Assembly: GCA_900543395.1 (NCBI GenBank) | Contig: UQQT01000023.1 | Span: 1-35,160, forward strand | Length of the DNA stretch: 35,160 nucleotides | Direction of reading: 5' to 3' | Source: an uncultured Oscillospiraceae bacterium | Lineage (GTDB): Bacteria > Bacillota > Clostridia > Oscillospirales > Acutalibacteraceae | Shown here: piece by piece, positions 15,456 through 23,541 of the stretch | Position numbering within the stretch: the stretch's first letter is position 1 | How the letters are laid out: each line of letters begins with the position of its first letter | Program-made: the position numbers and the translations under genes | The notes under the pieces: model-generated | What the model saw: the letters and a program-made list of their open reading frames with translations, nothing else | Databases searched by the model: none | What the model was told of the DNA's origin: nothing

Positions 15456-15614
15456 CAGCTTGCCGCCTGAGAAAAACCAAAATGTTTTCAACATGGCTGA
15501 CGAAAACTCGTCGGCTTAGGTTAGTGTATCTTCGTGCTCCCAAACCCCAATTTTGCCAACTGACGGCAAAAAAGTATCCGAGACTCGCTTTTCACGAATC
15601 TCGGATTTTTTGAG

Positions 15615-15634
15615 GCTGTTTTTTTACAGCCCCC
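15615..15634 (-). repeat. right terminal inverted repeat of the IS
   Basis: On the minus strand GGGGGCTGTAAAAAAACAGC. The outer CTGT/ACAG pairing gives a hairpin that could also stop transcripts of the dockerin gene at 15670. Confidence 0.8.
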
Positions 15635-15669
15635 TCTTATTTTAATTTGAAGCTTATGTAATTATAAAC

Positions 15670-16179
15670 TTAGCCTACGCTTAAGACCTTATCAAGGTTA
15701 GCGGCATATCTGAGGATAGCTCTTGCTTCCTTAGCGGTGATCTTACCGTCTTTGTTAAGATCGCCGACCTCAAGCTGTTTCTTGGTCGGATTCTCAAGAC
15801 GAGCAGCGATTCTGAGAGCCGTTCTTGCGTCCTCTGCGGTTACCTTACCGTCGCCGTCAAGGTCTCCCATAAGACCGTATACAGGCTCTGACGCAGGCTC
15901 AGAAGACTCTTCCTCTGCGGGCTGAGTGGGCTTAACCTCCGAAGTAGGCTCTTCGGGATCAACACTGCCTGTTGTGGATTCTGCTTCATCCTTGGTCGTG
16001 GGTTCTGCGGGCTTTGCGGTAGTGGACTCAACTTCATCTGAAGCGGACTCGGTAGAGGAAAGCCCCTCTGCAACAGAAGAACCGCCCTTTGACGCAGCCA
16101 TAACACCCATGGGAACCGCAACAACCAGCATAACAGCACTAAGCATTAATGACAAAAGTTTTACTGATTTCTTGTTCAT
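15670..16179 (-). CDS. secreted dockerin-only protein, copy 1
   Basis: A 169-residue protein with a signal peptide (about residues 1-29, MNKKSVKLLSLMLSAVMLVV then AVPMGVMAA), an acidic Thr/Ser/Glu/Pro linker (about 30-100) and a complete type I dockerin (105-163). The two Ca2+ F-hand loops are DLDGDGKVTAED and DLNKDGKITAKE, each followed by a helix (ARTALRIAARLE; ARAILRYAANLD). No catalytic or binding module precedes the dockerin. Dockerins bind cohesins on scaffoldin proteins in cellulosome-type assemblies; no cohesin is in view. Start at the ATG at 16179 after GGAGG. Paralogue of the next gene upstream. Confidence 0.88.
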   Translation of the reverse strand: MNKKSVKLLSLMLSAVMLVVAVPMGVMAASKGGSSVAEGLSSTESASDEVESTTAKPAEPTTKDEAESTTGSVDPEEPTSEVKPTQPAEEESSEPASEPVYGLMGDLDGDGKVTAEDARTALRIAARLENPTKKQLEVGDLNKDGKITAKEARAILRYAANLDKVLSVG

Positions 16180-16223
16180 TTTAACTACCTCCGTAACAAT
16201 TATTATTAACATCAGCATTATTA

Positions 16224-16252
16224 ATGATAACCCTTTTTACCATATAAGTCAA
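16224..16252 (-). promoter_or_regulatory. promoter of dockerin copy 1
   Basis: On the minus strand, TTGACT, a 17-base spacer and TATCAT, 45 bases before the start codon. Confidence 0.6.
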
Positions 16253-16335
16253 GCATATTTTATCAATAAAAAGCTCATTTTTGCCGTAAATTGATAGTAA
16301 TTTAAGGTAAAATATACATCGTTTACATACACTGC

Positions 16336-16371
16336 CAAAAACGTCCCAAAGGATTACCCTCGGGACGTTTT
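16336..16371. terminator. terminator of dockerin copy 2
   Basis: Ten-pair stem AAAACGTCCC/GGGACGTTTT with a 14-base loop. The T-run works on the minus strand, downstream of copy 2, and separates the two paralogues into single-gene units. Confidence 0.75.
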
Positions 16372-16406
16372 ATCGCTATCTTATTAAGATATGTAGAGTG
16401 TGTTCC

Positions 16407-16913
16407 TTAAGCCTTTGTTGCTAAGCTGTCGCCTAATTTAGCGTCAAGTCTTGCAGCGAATCTAAGGATAGCTCTTGCCTCATCAGCGGTGATCTTACCG
16501 TCTTTGTTGAGGTCGCCGACTTCCATCTGAGCCTTGGTGGGATTCTCAAGACGAGCGGAAATTCTGAGAGCGATTCTTGCATCAGCAGCGGTGATTCTGC
16601 CGTCACCGTCAAGGTCACCCATCTTTACGGGCTTGGGAGCCTCGGAAGAAGCCTCTTCTGAAGTGGGCTCATCGGGAGTTGCGGTGGTGGACTCGTCCTC
16701 ACCCTTGGTGGTGGGCTCGGTCGTGGGATCGGTGGGCTTTACAGGCATTTCAGTGGTGGACTCAACTTCTGAGTTGTCCTCACCGGTAACGGAAGCTGCC
16801 TCAAGAGAAGCGCCCTTGCCGTTGGAAGTTGCCATAACACCCATGGGAACTGCAATGATTAACATTACAGCACTAAGCATTAATGATAAAAGCTTTACTG
16901 ATTTCTTGTTCAT
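16407..16913 (-). CDS. secreted dockerin-only protein, copy 2
   Basis: A 168-residue paralogue of the protein at 15670 with an almost identical signal peptide (MNKKSVKLLSLMLSAVMLII), a different Thr/Pro/Glu linker (about 40-95) and a type I dockerin (98-155) with loops DLDGDGRITAAD and DLNKDGKITADE. A short tail GDSLATKA follows. The 5' leader and GGAGG-TAGTTAAA start region are identical to copy 1, showing recent duplication of the whole unit. Linkers have diverged more than the dockerin and signal regions, the pattern expected of a spacer under little sequence constraint. Confidence 0.88.
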   Translation of the reverse strand: MNKKSVKLLSLMLSAVMLIIAVPMGVMATSNGKGASLEAASVTGEDNSEVESTTEMPVKPTDPTTEPTTKGEDESTTATPDEPTSEEASSEAPKPVKMGDLDGDGRITAADARIALRISARLENPTKAQMEVGDLNKDGKITADEARAILRFAARLDAKLGDSLATKA

Positions 16914-16962
16914 TTTAACTACCTCCGTTGAAAATAAAGAATAATTAATATCAGCAGATATT

Positions 16963-16991
16963 ATAATAAACCATACGGGTCAATAAGTCAA
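16963..16991 (-). promoter_or_regulatory. promoter of dockerin copy 2
   Basis: On the minus strand, TTGACT, a 17-base spacer and TATTAT, 50 bases before the start codon; the -35 matches that of copy 1. Confidence 0.6.
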
Positions 16992-17257
16992 GTCTATTTT
17001 CCAAATTTATGTTATTTTATGATTATTGACCATAAAACGGTTTATTATATGCCGTCGAATTTTGCAAAGTACCAAACCTTCGGATCATTTTTACGGCGAT
17101 TTTGCATTTTTATACTGTCAAAAAACAGCATTTATCATAAAAAATACATCATTCCGCACGACGACCGATTATATTATATAAAACTGTTTATTATTACATA
17201 TATTTAATTATACATTTATAAATGCAATCATACACTTTTTCGAAACGTTGAACAATT
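16992..17257. other. A+T-rich intergenic stretch between dockerin and HAD genes
   Basis: About 266 bases with no credible ORF, RNA gene or repeat. It is upstream of the dockerin promoter and downstream of the HAD terminator, so regulatory sites for the dockerin pair could lie here, but none is visible. Confidence 0.5.
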
Positions 17258-17287
17258 TAAAAACAAAACCCGCCGAAAATTCGACGG
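17258..17287 (-). terminator. terminator of the decarboxylase operon
   Basis: On the minus strand CCGTCGAA/TTCGGCGG pair (one G-T, one mismatch tolerated), followed by GTTTTGTTTTT, 30 bases after the HAD stop codon. Confidence 0.75.
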
Positions 17288-17316
17288 ATTTGTATTTTAA
17301 TAAAATAAATACTTTT

Positions 17317-17970
17317 CTAAATCGAGAGGATAATATCTCCCGCTTCCGCTGCGGTGTATGCACAGTAATCCGCGCCCGAGGAGACAAGCTCCTCTTTTGT
17401 TCCGTAGCCCCAGACGGCTCCGAGACATTTTATACCGCAGTTATGCGCGCCGATAACGTCGAACTTCCTGTCGCCTATCATTAAAACGGAATCCCTGTCG
17501 AACTCTCTTATCGAAAGTCTGTCGAACGCGTTTAATATAACGTCCGTTTTAGTCTGCGTTTCGGTGTCGTCACTTCCGGCAACAAGAGTCAGATACTCGT
17601 TAAGACCGAATTTACCGGCAATTCTGACCGCCATATGCTCGGGCTTTGACGTCGCGGTTGCGATTATTATTCCGTTTGATTTAAGACGGGCAAACAGTTC
17701 GATAATACCGGGGTAGACCTCACACTCGAAGATACCCTTTGCATTATAGCGTTCGCGGTAGTACGCGATAGCCCTCATGCTCTGCTCCTCGGTCATGGAA
17801 CAGAAATCCATATACGAATCCCGAAGCGGAGGCCCTATAAATTTAAATAATGTTTTAATATCCGGCATCGGGAAACCCGATTTTTCGATTGAATACTTAA
17901 CGCACTCTATGACTCCGGGGTCGGAACGCATTATCGTGCCGTCAAGGTCGAAAAACGCGTACTTAATCAT
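17317..17970 (-). CDS. HAD-family phosphatase (phosphoglycolate phosphatase type)
   Basis: A 217-residue HAD subfamily IA hydrolase. Motif I FFDLDGT holds the nucleophile Asp8 and Asp10; a helical cap follows (residues 15-85); motif II is ATATSKP; motif III Lys and motif IV GDRKFDVIGA are present. These enzymes dephosphorylate small sugar or glycolate phosphates; the exact substrate cannot be read. Its start lies 3 bases after the oadB stop, so it is the last gene of the Na+ decarboxylase operon. A role in cleaning up a phosphorylated side product of that pathway is possible but speculative. Confidence 0.88.
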   Translation of the reverse strand: MIKYAFFDLDGTIMRSDPGVIECVKYSIEKSGFPMPDIKTLFKFIGPPLRDSYMDFCSMTEEQSMRAIAYYRERYNAKGIFECEVYPGIIELFARLKSNGIIIATATSKPEHMAVRIAGKFGLNEYLTLVAGSDDTETQTKTDVILNAFDRLSIREFDRDSVLMIGDRKFDVIGAHNCGIKCLGAVWGYGTKEELVSSGADYCAYTAAEAGDIILSI

Positions 17971-17973
17971 AGC

Positions 17974-19167
17974 TTAGCCTCCGAACATGACAAGCAGGAA
18001 GCCCGCCGCGACAGCCGAACCGATAACGCCCGCGACATTGGGTCCCATTGCATGCATAAGCAGGAAGTTCGTTGGGTCGTATTTTCTGCCCTCGTTCTGC
18101 GCGACTCTCGCCGCCATGGGAACTGCAGAAACTCCCGCAGCGCCGATAAGAGGATTGACCTTGCCCTTTGTGATGACGTAGAGAAGCTTGCCGAACAGAA
18201 CTCCGCCGACAGTCGAGAATATAAACGCGGCAAGTCCGAGAACAACGATTTTGATGGTTCTAAGCTGTAAGAAATCCTGTCCGTTTGCAGTGGCTCCTAC
18301 GCATACGCCGAGCATAATTGTTACGGTATTCATAAGAGCGTTCTGCGCGGTGTCCGAAAGTCTGTCGCAGACTCCGCACTCGCGGAGCAGATTGCCGAAC
18401 ATAAACATTCCGAGAAGAGGCGCAACGTCGGGGAGAAGAAGCGCGACTATTACGAGAACGACTACGGGGAATATAATTTTTTCCGTCTTTGAAACCTTTC
18501 TAAGCTGTGTCATTTTAACCTTACGCTCTTTTTCGGTAGTCAGAGCCTTCATAATGGGAGGCTGAATTATCGGGATAAGAGCCATGTACGAGTAAGCCGC
18601 AAGCGCGATAGGCGCAAGCAGGTGTGAAGCCAGCTTTGAAGCAAGGAATATAGCCGTAGGACCGTCCGCGCCGCCGATTATGGCGATAGCCGCCGCCTCG
18701 TTGGGAGCAAAGCCCAAAAGAATCGCAATAATAAATGCAACGTAAATACCAAGCTGTGCCGCGGCTCCGAGTACGAGCGAAACGGGGTTGGAAAGAAGCG
18801 GTCCGAAATCTGTCATCGCGCCTACGCCCATAAATATAAGGCAGGGGAAAACGCTCGACTTAACGCCCGTGTACAGTATCCGCAGTACGCCCGAGTCGTA
18901 CCAGTGCGACCCGGCGACAACGGAAGCCGTTTCGGAAATATCGCCCAATTGTCCGCCCGTGGTGTCGAGCATTATATTCGCACCGGGAAGGTTCGCAAGA
19001 AGTATTCCGAACGCTATCGGAACGAGCAGAAGAGGCTCGAATTTAAATTTAATAGCAAGAACGAAGAAAACGACGGCTACGGCAATCATGACAAGATTCT
19101 GCCACTGAAGCAGAGCGAAGCCGGACGCATCCCATATCCCCTTTACAACTTCGGTTATAAGTTCCAT
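17974..19167 (-). CDS. oadB: Na+-translocating decarboxylase beta subunit
   Basis: A 397-residue polytopic membrane protein, the Na+ channel of biotin-dependent decarboxylases (oxaloacetate, methylmalonyl-CoA or glutaconyl-CoA type). The signature GGADGPTAIF at 165-174 contains Asp168, equivalent to the Asp that binds Na+ and the proton in OadB. About 9-10 hydrophobic helices; the conserved SAVPMAARVAQ and GPNVAGVIGSA motifs are near the C-terminus. It releases CO2 from carboxybiotin and pumps Na+ outward. The substrate is set by the alpha subunit, which here is of the oxaloacetate type. Located 14 bases after the biotin carrier gene. Confidence 0.94.
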   Translation of the reverse strand: MELITEVVKGIWDASGFALLQWQNLVMIAVAVVFFVLAIKFKFEPLLLVPIAFGILLANLPGANIMLDTTGGQLGDISETASVVAGSHWYDSGVLRILYTGVKSSVFPCLIFMGVGAMTDFGPLLSNPVSLVLGAAAQLGIYVAFIIAILLGFAPNEAAAIAIIGGADGPTAIFLASKLASHLLAPIALAAYSYMALIPIIQPPIMKALTTEKERKVKMTQLRKVSKTEKIIFPVVVLVIVALLLPDVAPLLGMFMFGNLLRECGVCDRLSDTAQNALMNTVTIMLGVCVGATANGQDFLQLRTIKIVVLGLAAFIFSTVGGVLFGKLLYVITKGKVNPLIGAAGVSAVPMAARVAQNEGRKYDPTNFLLMHAMGPNVAGVIGSAVAAGFLLVMFGG

Positions 19168-19181
19168 AATTCACGCCTCAC

Positions 19182-19538
19182 TTAAATAACGGCGAGAACG
19201 TCGTCGGAATTGACAACGGAGCCCTTTTGTACAAGAATCTGTTTTACCGTGCCGGCGGCGGGAGCGACAATCTCATTCTCCATTTTCATAGCCTCGAGAA
19301 TAAACATAACGTCGCCTGCTTTTACGCTCTGACCTGCGCTTACCTTTACATCGAGAATGTTTCCGGGCATGGGCGCGATAACGCTTTCACCCGAAACTGC
19401 GGATGCGGCGGCAGGAGCGGGAGCCGGTGCGGCGGCAGGAGCGGGAGCCGGTGCGTTAGAGACGGAGGTGATAACAGCGTCCGTTTCGGTAACGTCTACT
19501 TCATATTTTTTACCGTTAAGTACAACTTCGTATTTCAT
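19182..19538 (-). CDS. biotin carrier protein of the decarboxylase
   Basis: A 118-residue biotinyl-domain protein. Residues 1-25 form a small beta cap (MKYEVVLNGKKYEVDV). An Ala/Pro linker (about 29-46) is encoded partly by a 24-bp tandem repeat. The biotinyl domain (50-118) has EAMKMEN with biotin attached to Lys85 and the APAAGTV hinge. It carries CO2 from the carboxyltransferase to the membrane beta subunit. In classical OadA this domain is fused to the carboxyltransferase; here it is separate, the Veillonella/Clostridia style. Its ATG lies one base after the oadG stop. Confidence 0.94.
   Translation of the reverse strand: MKYEVVLNGKKYEVDVTETDAVITSVSNAPAPAPAAAPAPAPAAASAVSGESVIAPMPGNILDVKVSAGQSVKAGDVMFILEAMKMENEIVAPAAGTVKQILVQKGSVVNSDDVLAVI
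19405..19452. repeat. 24-bp tandem repeat (two copies) in the Ala/Pro linker
   Basis: Two identical head-to-tail 24-base units encode the Ala-Pro linker of the biotin carrier. Unit length is a multiple of three, so copy changes alter linker length without breaking the frame. Confidence 0.85.
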
Positions 19539-19539
19539 T

Positions 19540-19920
19540 TTATTTATCCTCCGATAATTTAATAGAGTTAAACTGCAGTCTGTTGAGCGGAATTCCCGTC
19601 TTATGACTTACGACAGCCATTATGACTGCCGCCTGCTCGTCGGTAACACCCTCAAGCACGGGAGCGGGAAGTGCAGGCTGAACAGTCTGAACGGGCTGAA
19701 CCGCAGGAGCCGGAGAAACGGCAGAAACTGCGGGAGCTTCTTTTTTCTCCGATTTTCCGAACAGAGCGGAAAAACCTCTTACGACAAGAGCCAGAAGTAA
19801 AAGAATAACTATAACAAGTAAAAATCCGACGACGGAAATGAGCAAGGCTCTGCTCACGGTCATCTGTGCATTTTCTCCGTACAAACGGGTGAATACGCCC
19901 AAAAGCTGATAATCAAACAT
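19540..19920 (-). CDS. oadG: decarboxylase gamma subunit (OadG family)
   Basis: A 126-residue protein with one transmembrane helix at about residues 27-50 (ALLISVVGFLLVIVILLLLA), a Pro/Ala/Val-rich linker and a C-terminal segment (VTDEQAAVIMAVVSHKTG) resembling other clostridial OadG proteins. OadG-type subunits hold the alpha and beta subunits together at the membrane. It lies between oadA and the biotin carrier, four and one bases from each. The C-terminal extension is longer than in enterobacterial OadG. Confidence 0.85.
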   Translation of the reverse strand: MFDYQLLGVFTRLYGENAQMTVSRALLISVVGFLLVIVILLLLALVVRGFSALFGKSEKKEAPAVSAVSPAPAVQPVQTVQPALPAPVLEGVTDEQAAVIMAVVSHKTGIPLNRLQFNSIKLSEDK

Positions 19921-19924
19921 AATT

Positions 19925-21307
19925 TCAGCCCTCCTTTATTTCTTTGAAAGAATAAGTAAAGGTTCTGCTCTTTCTCAATTCTCTCTCGTCAAAGAACTTC
20001 TCCGCAAGGGTCGGGAACGCTATATACGACAGAACATCCTCGTCGCTCTTTGCCTTTGAGCCGAGCTCCTTTTTCGTCTTTTCAAACATGGACTCAAGCG
20101 TATCGGCAAATCTGCCGGTAAAAGGCTTTTCATCCCCGAGAACCTGTTTCATAAGCTCATCGTCGATTTTACCGGGAGCCTTGCCGTACTCGCCCTTTAT
20201 ATAACTTTTGACTTCCTTTGAAATATTCTTATATTTTCCGAACAGAACGTTTGCCGTTGCCTGAACGCCGACCATCTGGCTCATGGGAGTTACGAGCGGA
20301 GGATATCCGAGGTCTGCTCTGACTCTCGGAGTCTCTGCAAGAACCTCGTCGAGCTTATCAAGCTTATTCTGCGCGGTGAGCTGGGCGACAAGATTCGACA
20401 GCATACCGCCGGGAATCTGATAATTGAGCGCGTCGGTTGCCGTAGCCATAACGACGGGATTGAGAAGTCCCGACTTTAAGCACTTGTCTCTGTAAGCTTT
20501 AAAGAATGTATTAATCTCCATAAGCTTTTTCTCGTCGAGTCCGGTCTCATAGCCGTACTGTTTGAGAACGTAATTCATAGTCTCCGTCGCGGGCTGAGCC
20601 GTACCGCCCGAGAATGATGAAATCGCCGTATCGATAACGTCGGCGCCGGCCTCAACGGCCTTTAAAAGAGTCATAAATCCGAGTCCCGTTGTCGAATGTG
20701 TATGAAGAATAACGGGAAGAGAAACGCTTTCTTTAATTGCCTTTATAAGCTCATATGCCTCTTTCGGGCTCATAATGCCCGCCATATCTTTTACGCAGAT
20801 AGTCTGAACACCCATGTTTTCAAGCTCTTTCGCGCTTTTTACAAACGAATCGAGCGTGTGAACCGGACTGGTCGTATAGCAGAGCGTACCCGAAGCGATC
20901 GCTCCGCATTTAAGCGTCTCGTCGACAGCGGTTTTAATATTTCTGAAATCGTTGAGCGCGTCGAATATTCTGATTATATCAATGCCGTTTTCCACGCTCT
21001 TTCTTACGAACATGCGTACGACGTCGTCGGGATAATGCTTGTATCCCAAAAGATTCTGACCTCTCAAAAGCATCTGAAGCTTTGTATTCGGACACGCTTT
21101 CTTTATTTTTCTGAGTCTTTCCCACGGATCCTCGTTAAGATATCTTAAACAAGAGTCGAACGTCGCGCCTCCCCAGCATTCAAGCGAGTAATAACCCGCA
21201 GAATCAAGGGTTTTGAGTATCGGCTCAAACTCTTCATACGGCATTCTCGTAGCTATCAGCGACTGCTGTGCGTCACGGAGCACCGTTTCGGTAAACTGAA
21301 TTTTCAT
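19925..21307 (-). CDS. oadA: oxaloacetate decarboxylase alpha subunit (carboxyltransferase)
   Basis: A 460-residue carboxyltransferase: HMGL-like TIM barrel (5-270) and the PYC/OADA conserved domain (about 290-450). Metal and catalytic residues of OadA are recognisable: Asp12 in LRDAQQS, the carboxylated Lys173 in VKDMAG, and His202/His204 in LHTHS. The biotin domain is absent and supplied by a separate gene. It moves CO2 from oxaloacetate to biotin, giving pyruvate; a pyruvate-carboxylase subunit B role is the alternative, but the linked OadB/OadG point to the Na+ pump. Start follows GGAGGT. First gene of a five-gene operon with a promoter 130 bases upstream. Confidence 0.93.
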   Translation of the reverse strand: MKIQFTETVLRDAQQSLIATRMPYEEFEPILKTLDSAGYYSLECWGGATFDSCLRYLNEDPWERLRKIKKACPNTKLQMLLRGQNLLGYKHYPDDVVRMFVRKSVENGIDIIRIFDALNDFRNIKTAVDETLKCGAIASGTLCYTTSPVHTLDSFVKSAKELENMGVQTICVKDMAGIMSPKEAYELIKAIKESVSLPVILHTHSTTGLGFMTLLKAVEAGADVIDTAISSFSGGTAQPATETMNYVLKQYGYETGLDEKKLMEINTFFKAYRDKCLKSGLLNPVVMATATDALNYQIPGGMLSNLVAQLTAQNKLDKLDEVLAETPRVRADLGYPPLVTPMSQMVGVQATANVLFGKYKNISKEVKSYIKGEYGKAPGKIDDELMKQVLGDEKPFTGRFADTLESMFEKTKKELGSKAKSDEDVLSYIAFPTLAEKFFDERELRKSRTFTYSFKEIKEG

Positions 21308-21435
21308 ATAAACAATGACCTCCGTCGGAGATAATAATATCGGGATAATCCGGCTGATTGTACAAAAAATCGAGATAATAATATGCCGGAATTTATATGC
21401 GGATTAAAGAAATCCCCTAATCTCCGCCATTGTAT

Positions 21436-21464
21436 ATTATAGCACTGCAATACAGTGATTTCAA
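21436..21464 (-). promoter_or_regulatory. promoter of the Na+ decarboxylase operon
   Basis: On the minus strand, TTGAAA, a 17-base spacer and TATAAT. Confidence 0.78.
21443..21457. promoter_or_regulatory. palindromic operator candidate in the oadA promoter spacer
   Basis: CACTGCAATACAGTG, a 15-base inverted repeat with five-base arms and a five-base centre, filling almost the whole spacer between -35 and -10. A repressor bound here would exclude RNA polymerase. Confidence 0.5.
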
Positions 21465-21640
21465 AGAGTTTTATTGTCCTAAAACAAAAATTTACCTTTT
21501 CAACAAAATCGTTTTTTAATTTGTCGATTAACTATTTTTCTTTATATATTTTGCACAATCGTGAATATTAAAAATGCCGGGAGGAGCGCAAAAATCGTTA
21601 ATTCGGGAACCGCATACCCACTTTGGGCGTTTTTATATGA

Positions 21641-21675
21641 CAAAAATCTCCGCTTCGCACAACACGAAGCGGAGA
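21641..21675 (-). terminator. terminator of the fucose operon
   Basis: On the minus strand a perfect 11-pair stem TCTCCGCTTCG/CGAAGCGGAGA with a seven-base loop, followed by TTTTTG. Confidence 0.9.
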
Positions 21676-21699
21676 ATCCTGTTTATCTGTAAAAATCGC

Positions 21700-23496
21700 T
21701 TATTTGTAAAGCGGACCGTATACGGCGCACGCTCTGTAATCCGCGCCCTCGAGATCCTTTGTTCCGAACGCGTTCCATGCGGCGGGACGGAAAATCTTAT
21801 CCTCGGGTACGTTATGAAGTCCTACGGGAATTCTGAGCATAGAGCACATTGTGATAAGATCTGCGCCGATGTGACCGTAGGTAATCGCGCCGTGATTTGC
21901 GCCCCATGTATTCATGAGGTCGTAAGCCGACTTGAACGGACCGACGCCGTTGCAGATGGGAGCAAACCATGTGCAGGGCCATGTATAGTCGGTACGTTTC
22001 CAGAGAGTATCCGAAACCTCGTCGGGCAGAGCGACGGTATAGCCCTCGGCAATCTGGATCGTAGGTCCGAGACCCTTTACAAGATTAATTCTGATCATGG
22101 TAGCGGGCATTTCGGCACGGGTCAGGAATCTTGACGAGAATCCGCCTCCTCTGAAATATCCGTTATCGGCGGCACACCATTCGGTAGCCTTTAACATTGT
22201 ATCTATATCCTTTTCGGTTACGTCGTACCAGGGCTTGATAACGGCATTTCCGTTTTCATCCTTGATTTCACCGCATGCGTCGAGACAGCATGCGCCGGAG
22301 TTGATAAGGTGGATGAATCCGCCTGCGTCCTTAGCCTTGCCCTCGATGTCGTAGCCCGTAACTCTCTTTACGGAGTCTGCGCTCCAGAAGGTACGAACGT
22401 CAGCGAACATCTGCGCACGGTTTGTAAGCAGCTTCATAAACAGCATCGAAATACCGTTGAGCGTATCGTTTTCGGTTGCGAGAACGTACGGCTCTCTCGC
22501 ACCGTTCCAGTCGAACGAGGTGTTGCACATAGCCTCGCCGAAATCGCAGTTGGGATAGAAATCCGTCCACTGACGCTGACCCTGGAAGCCCGCGGCGATA
22601 GCGTTATGTCCGACCATTTCCTCCTCGCGTCCTGCGGGAAGATTTTTATTGCCGTTCATGAGATCCTTGATAATAACCATCATCTTAACGACGAATTCCC
22701 AGTCCTTCTCCTTCTGCTCAGGTGATTTTCTTACGAATTCGGGGTTCTTATCGAAGCCCTCGGGGCAGTGTTCTTTTGTCCATTTAAGAGCCTTTTTAAA
22801 CTCTTCTTCGTCATAGATGCCCTCTGTCATTCGTCTGATGATCTCGACCTCGTCGACCGACTCGACTCTCATGCCGAGATATTCCTCGATAAAGTCGGGG
22901 CTTATTGACGAACCGCCGATACCCATACATATAGAGCCTATCTGAAGATACGACTTGCCTCTCATCGAAGCCGCCGCGACAGCCGCGCGGGCAAAGCGGA
23001 GAAGCTTCTCCTTAACGTCATCGGGAACGGTTGTATCGTCGGCGTCCTGTACATCCTTGCCGTAAATACCGAATGCGGGCAGACCCTTCTGCGCATGAGT
23101 CGCGAGAACGGAAGCAAGGTAAACGGCGCCGGGACGCTCGGTAGCGTTAAATCCCCATACGCCCTTAATTGTCATGGGATCGGCGTCCATAGTCTCCGAA
23201 CCGTAGCACCAACAGGGGGTTACGGAGAGAGTAATCGCAACGCCGGCTTTTCTGAATTCCTCGGCGCACTGAGCCGCCTCCGCGACTCTGCCTATGCTCG
23301 TAGAGGAGATAACGACCTTTACGGGTTCGCCGTTGGAATATTTAAGATTGTCTGTGAAGAGCTTTGCCGCGGTCTTAGCCATATTCATGGTCTGTTCCTC
23401 AAGCGACTCTCTGACCTTAAGAGGTCCTCTTCTGCCGTCGATAATGGGGCGGATTCCGATAACGGGATAATCGCCTATGTATCTGTTTTCTGCCAT
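21700..23496 (-). CDS. fucI: L-fucose isomerase
   Basis: A 598-residue enzyme of the FucI family (E. coli FucI is 591). Conserved stretches include IGIRPIIDGRRGPLKVRESLEEQT at the start, CWCYGSE, GVWGFNATERPGAVYLA, and the Mn2+-site region around SYLQIGSICMGIGGSS. It interconverts L-fucose and L-fuculose (and D-arabinose/ribulose) in the cytoplasm. Last gene of an operon: 45 bases after the kinase, with GGAAAGGAAG before its ATG and a strong terminator 25 bases after the stop. No fuculose aldolase or fucose permease is in the window, so the pathway must be completed elsewhere. Confidence 0.95.
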   Translation of the reverse strand: MAENRYIGDYPVIGIRPIIDGRRGPLKVRESLEEQTMNMAKTAAKLFTDNLKYSNGEPVKVVISSTSIGRVAEAAQCAEEFRKAGVAITLSVTPCWCYGSETMDADPMTIKGVWGFNATERPGAVYLASVLATHAQKGLPAFGIYGKDVQDADDTTVPDDVKEKLLRFARAAVAAASMRGKSYLQIGSICMGIGGSSISPDFIEEYLGMRVESVDEVEIIRRMTEGIYDEEEFKKALKWTKEHCPEGFDKNPEFVRKSPEQKEKDWEFVVKMMVIIKDLMNGNKNLPAGREEEMVGHNAIAAGFQGQRQWTDFYPNCDFGEAMCNTSFDWNGAREPYVLATENDTLNGISMLFMKLLTNRAQMFADVRTFWSADSVKRVTGYDIEGKAKDAGGFIHLINSGACCLDACGEIKDENGNAVIKPWYDVTEKDIDTMLKATEWCAADNGYFRGGGFSSRFLTRAEMPATMIRINLVKGLGPTIQIAEGYTVALPDEVSDTLWKRTDYTWPCTWFAPICNGVGPFKSAYDLMNTWGANHGAITYGHIGADLITMCSMLRIPVGLHNVPEDKIFRPAAWNAFGTKDLEGADYRACAVYGPLYK

Positions 23497-23541
23497 AGTA
23501 AAATATCTTCCTTTCCTGCGGAAAAAGCTCCGCGGTTATTT

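Larger units (their letters stand above)
13790..15634 (+). mobile_element. decayed IS1182-family insertion sequence
   Basis: About 1.85 kb bounded by inverted repeats that begin GGGGGCTGT at both ends, enclosing one broken transposase. Immediately inside the left end is a strong hairpin (13821-13859), a common IS device against read-through. The right end carries CCGAGA/TCTCGG hairpin sequence before the terminal repeat. No convincing target duplication flanks it: the left flank is CAAAAAAT and the right flank TCTTATTT. Two frameshifts and two stop codons make it non-autonomous. It sits between gene C and the dockerin pair, marking the right edge of the island. Confidence 0.85.
21308..21699. 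other. 392-base intergenic region upstream of oadA
   Basis: Holds the oadA promoter (21436-21464) with its palindrome, a leader of about 120 bases, and the fucI terminator (21641-21675). The leader contains ATAATAATAT repeats and no structure that I recognise as a riboswitch. The part from 21470 to 21600 is A+T-rich and shows nothing further. Confidence 0.6.

Noticed and set aside
13782..15642. Target-site duplication around the IS
   Set aside because: Flanking bases (CAAAAAAT on the left, TCTTATTT on the right) do not match; either none was made or it has been lost.
17974..19167. oadB as glutaconyl-CoA or methylmalonyl-CoA decarboxylase beta subunit
   Set aside because: Beta subunits cannot be told apart by eye, but the linked alpha subunit is of the HMGL/PYC oxaloacetate type, not the carboxyl-transferase type used for CoA esters.
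21617..21632. CCCA/TGGG hairpin with T-run as a plus-strand terminator
   Set aside because: The stem is only four pairs and no plus-strand gene ends there.
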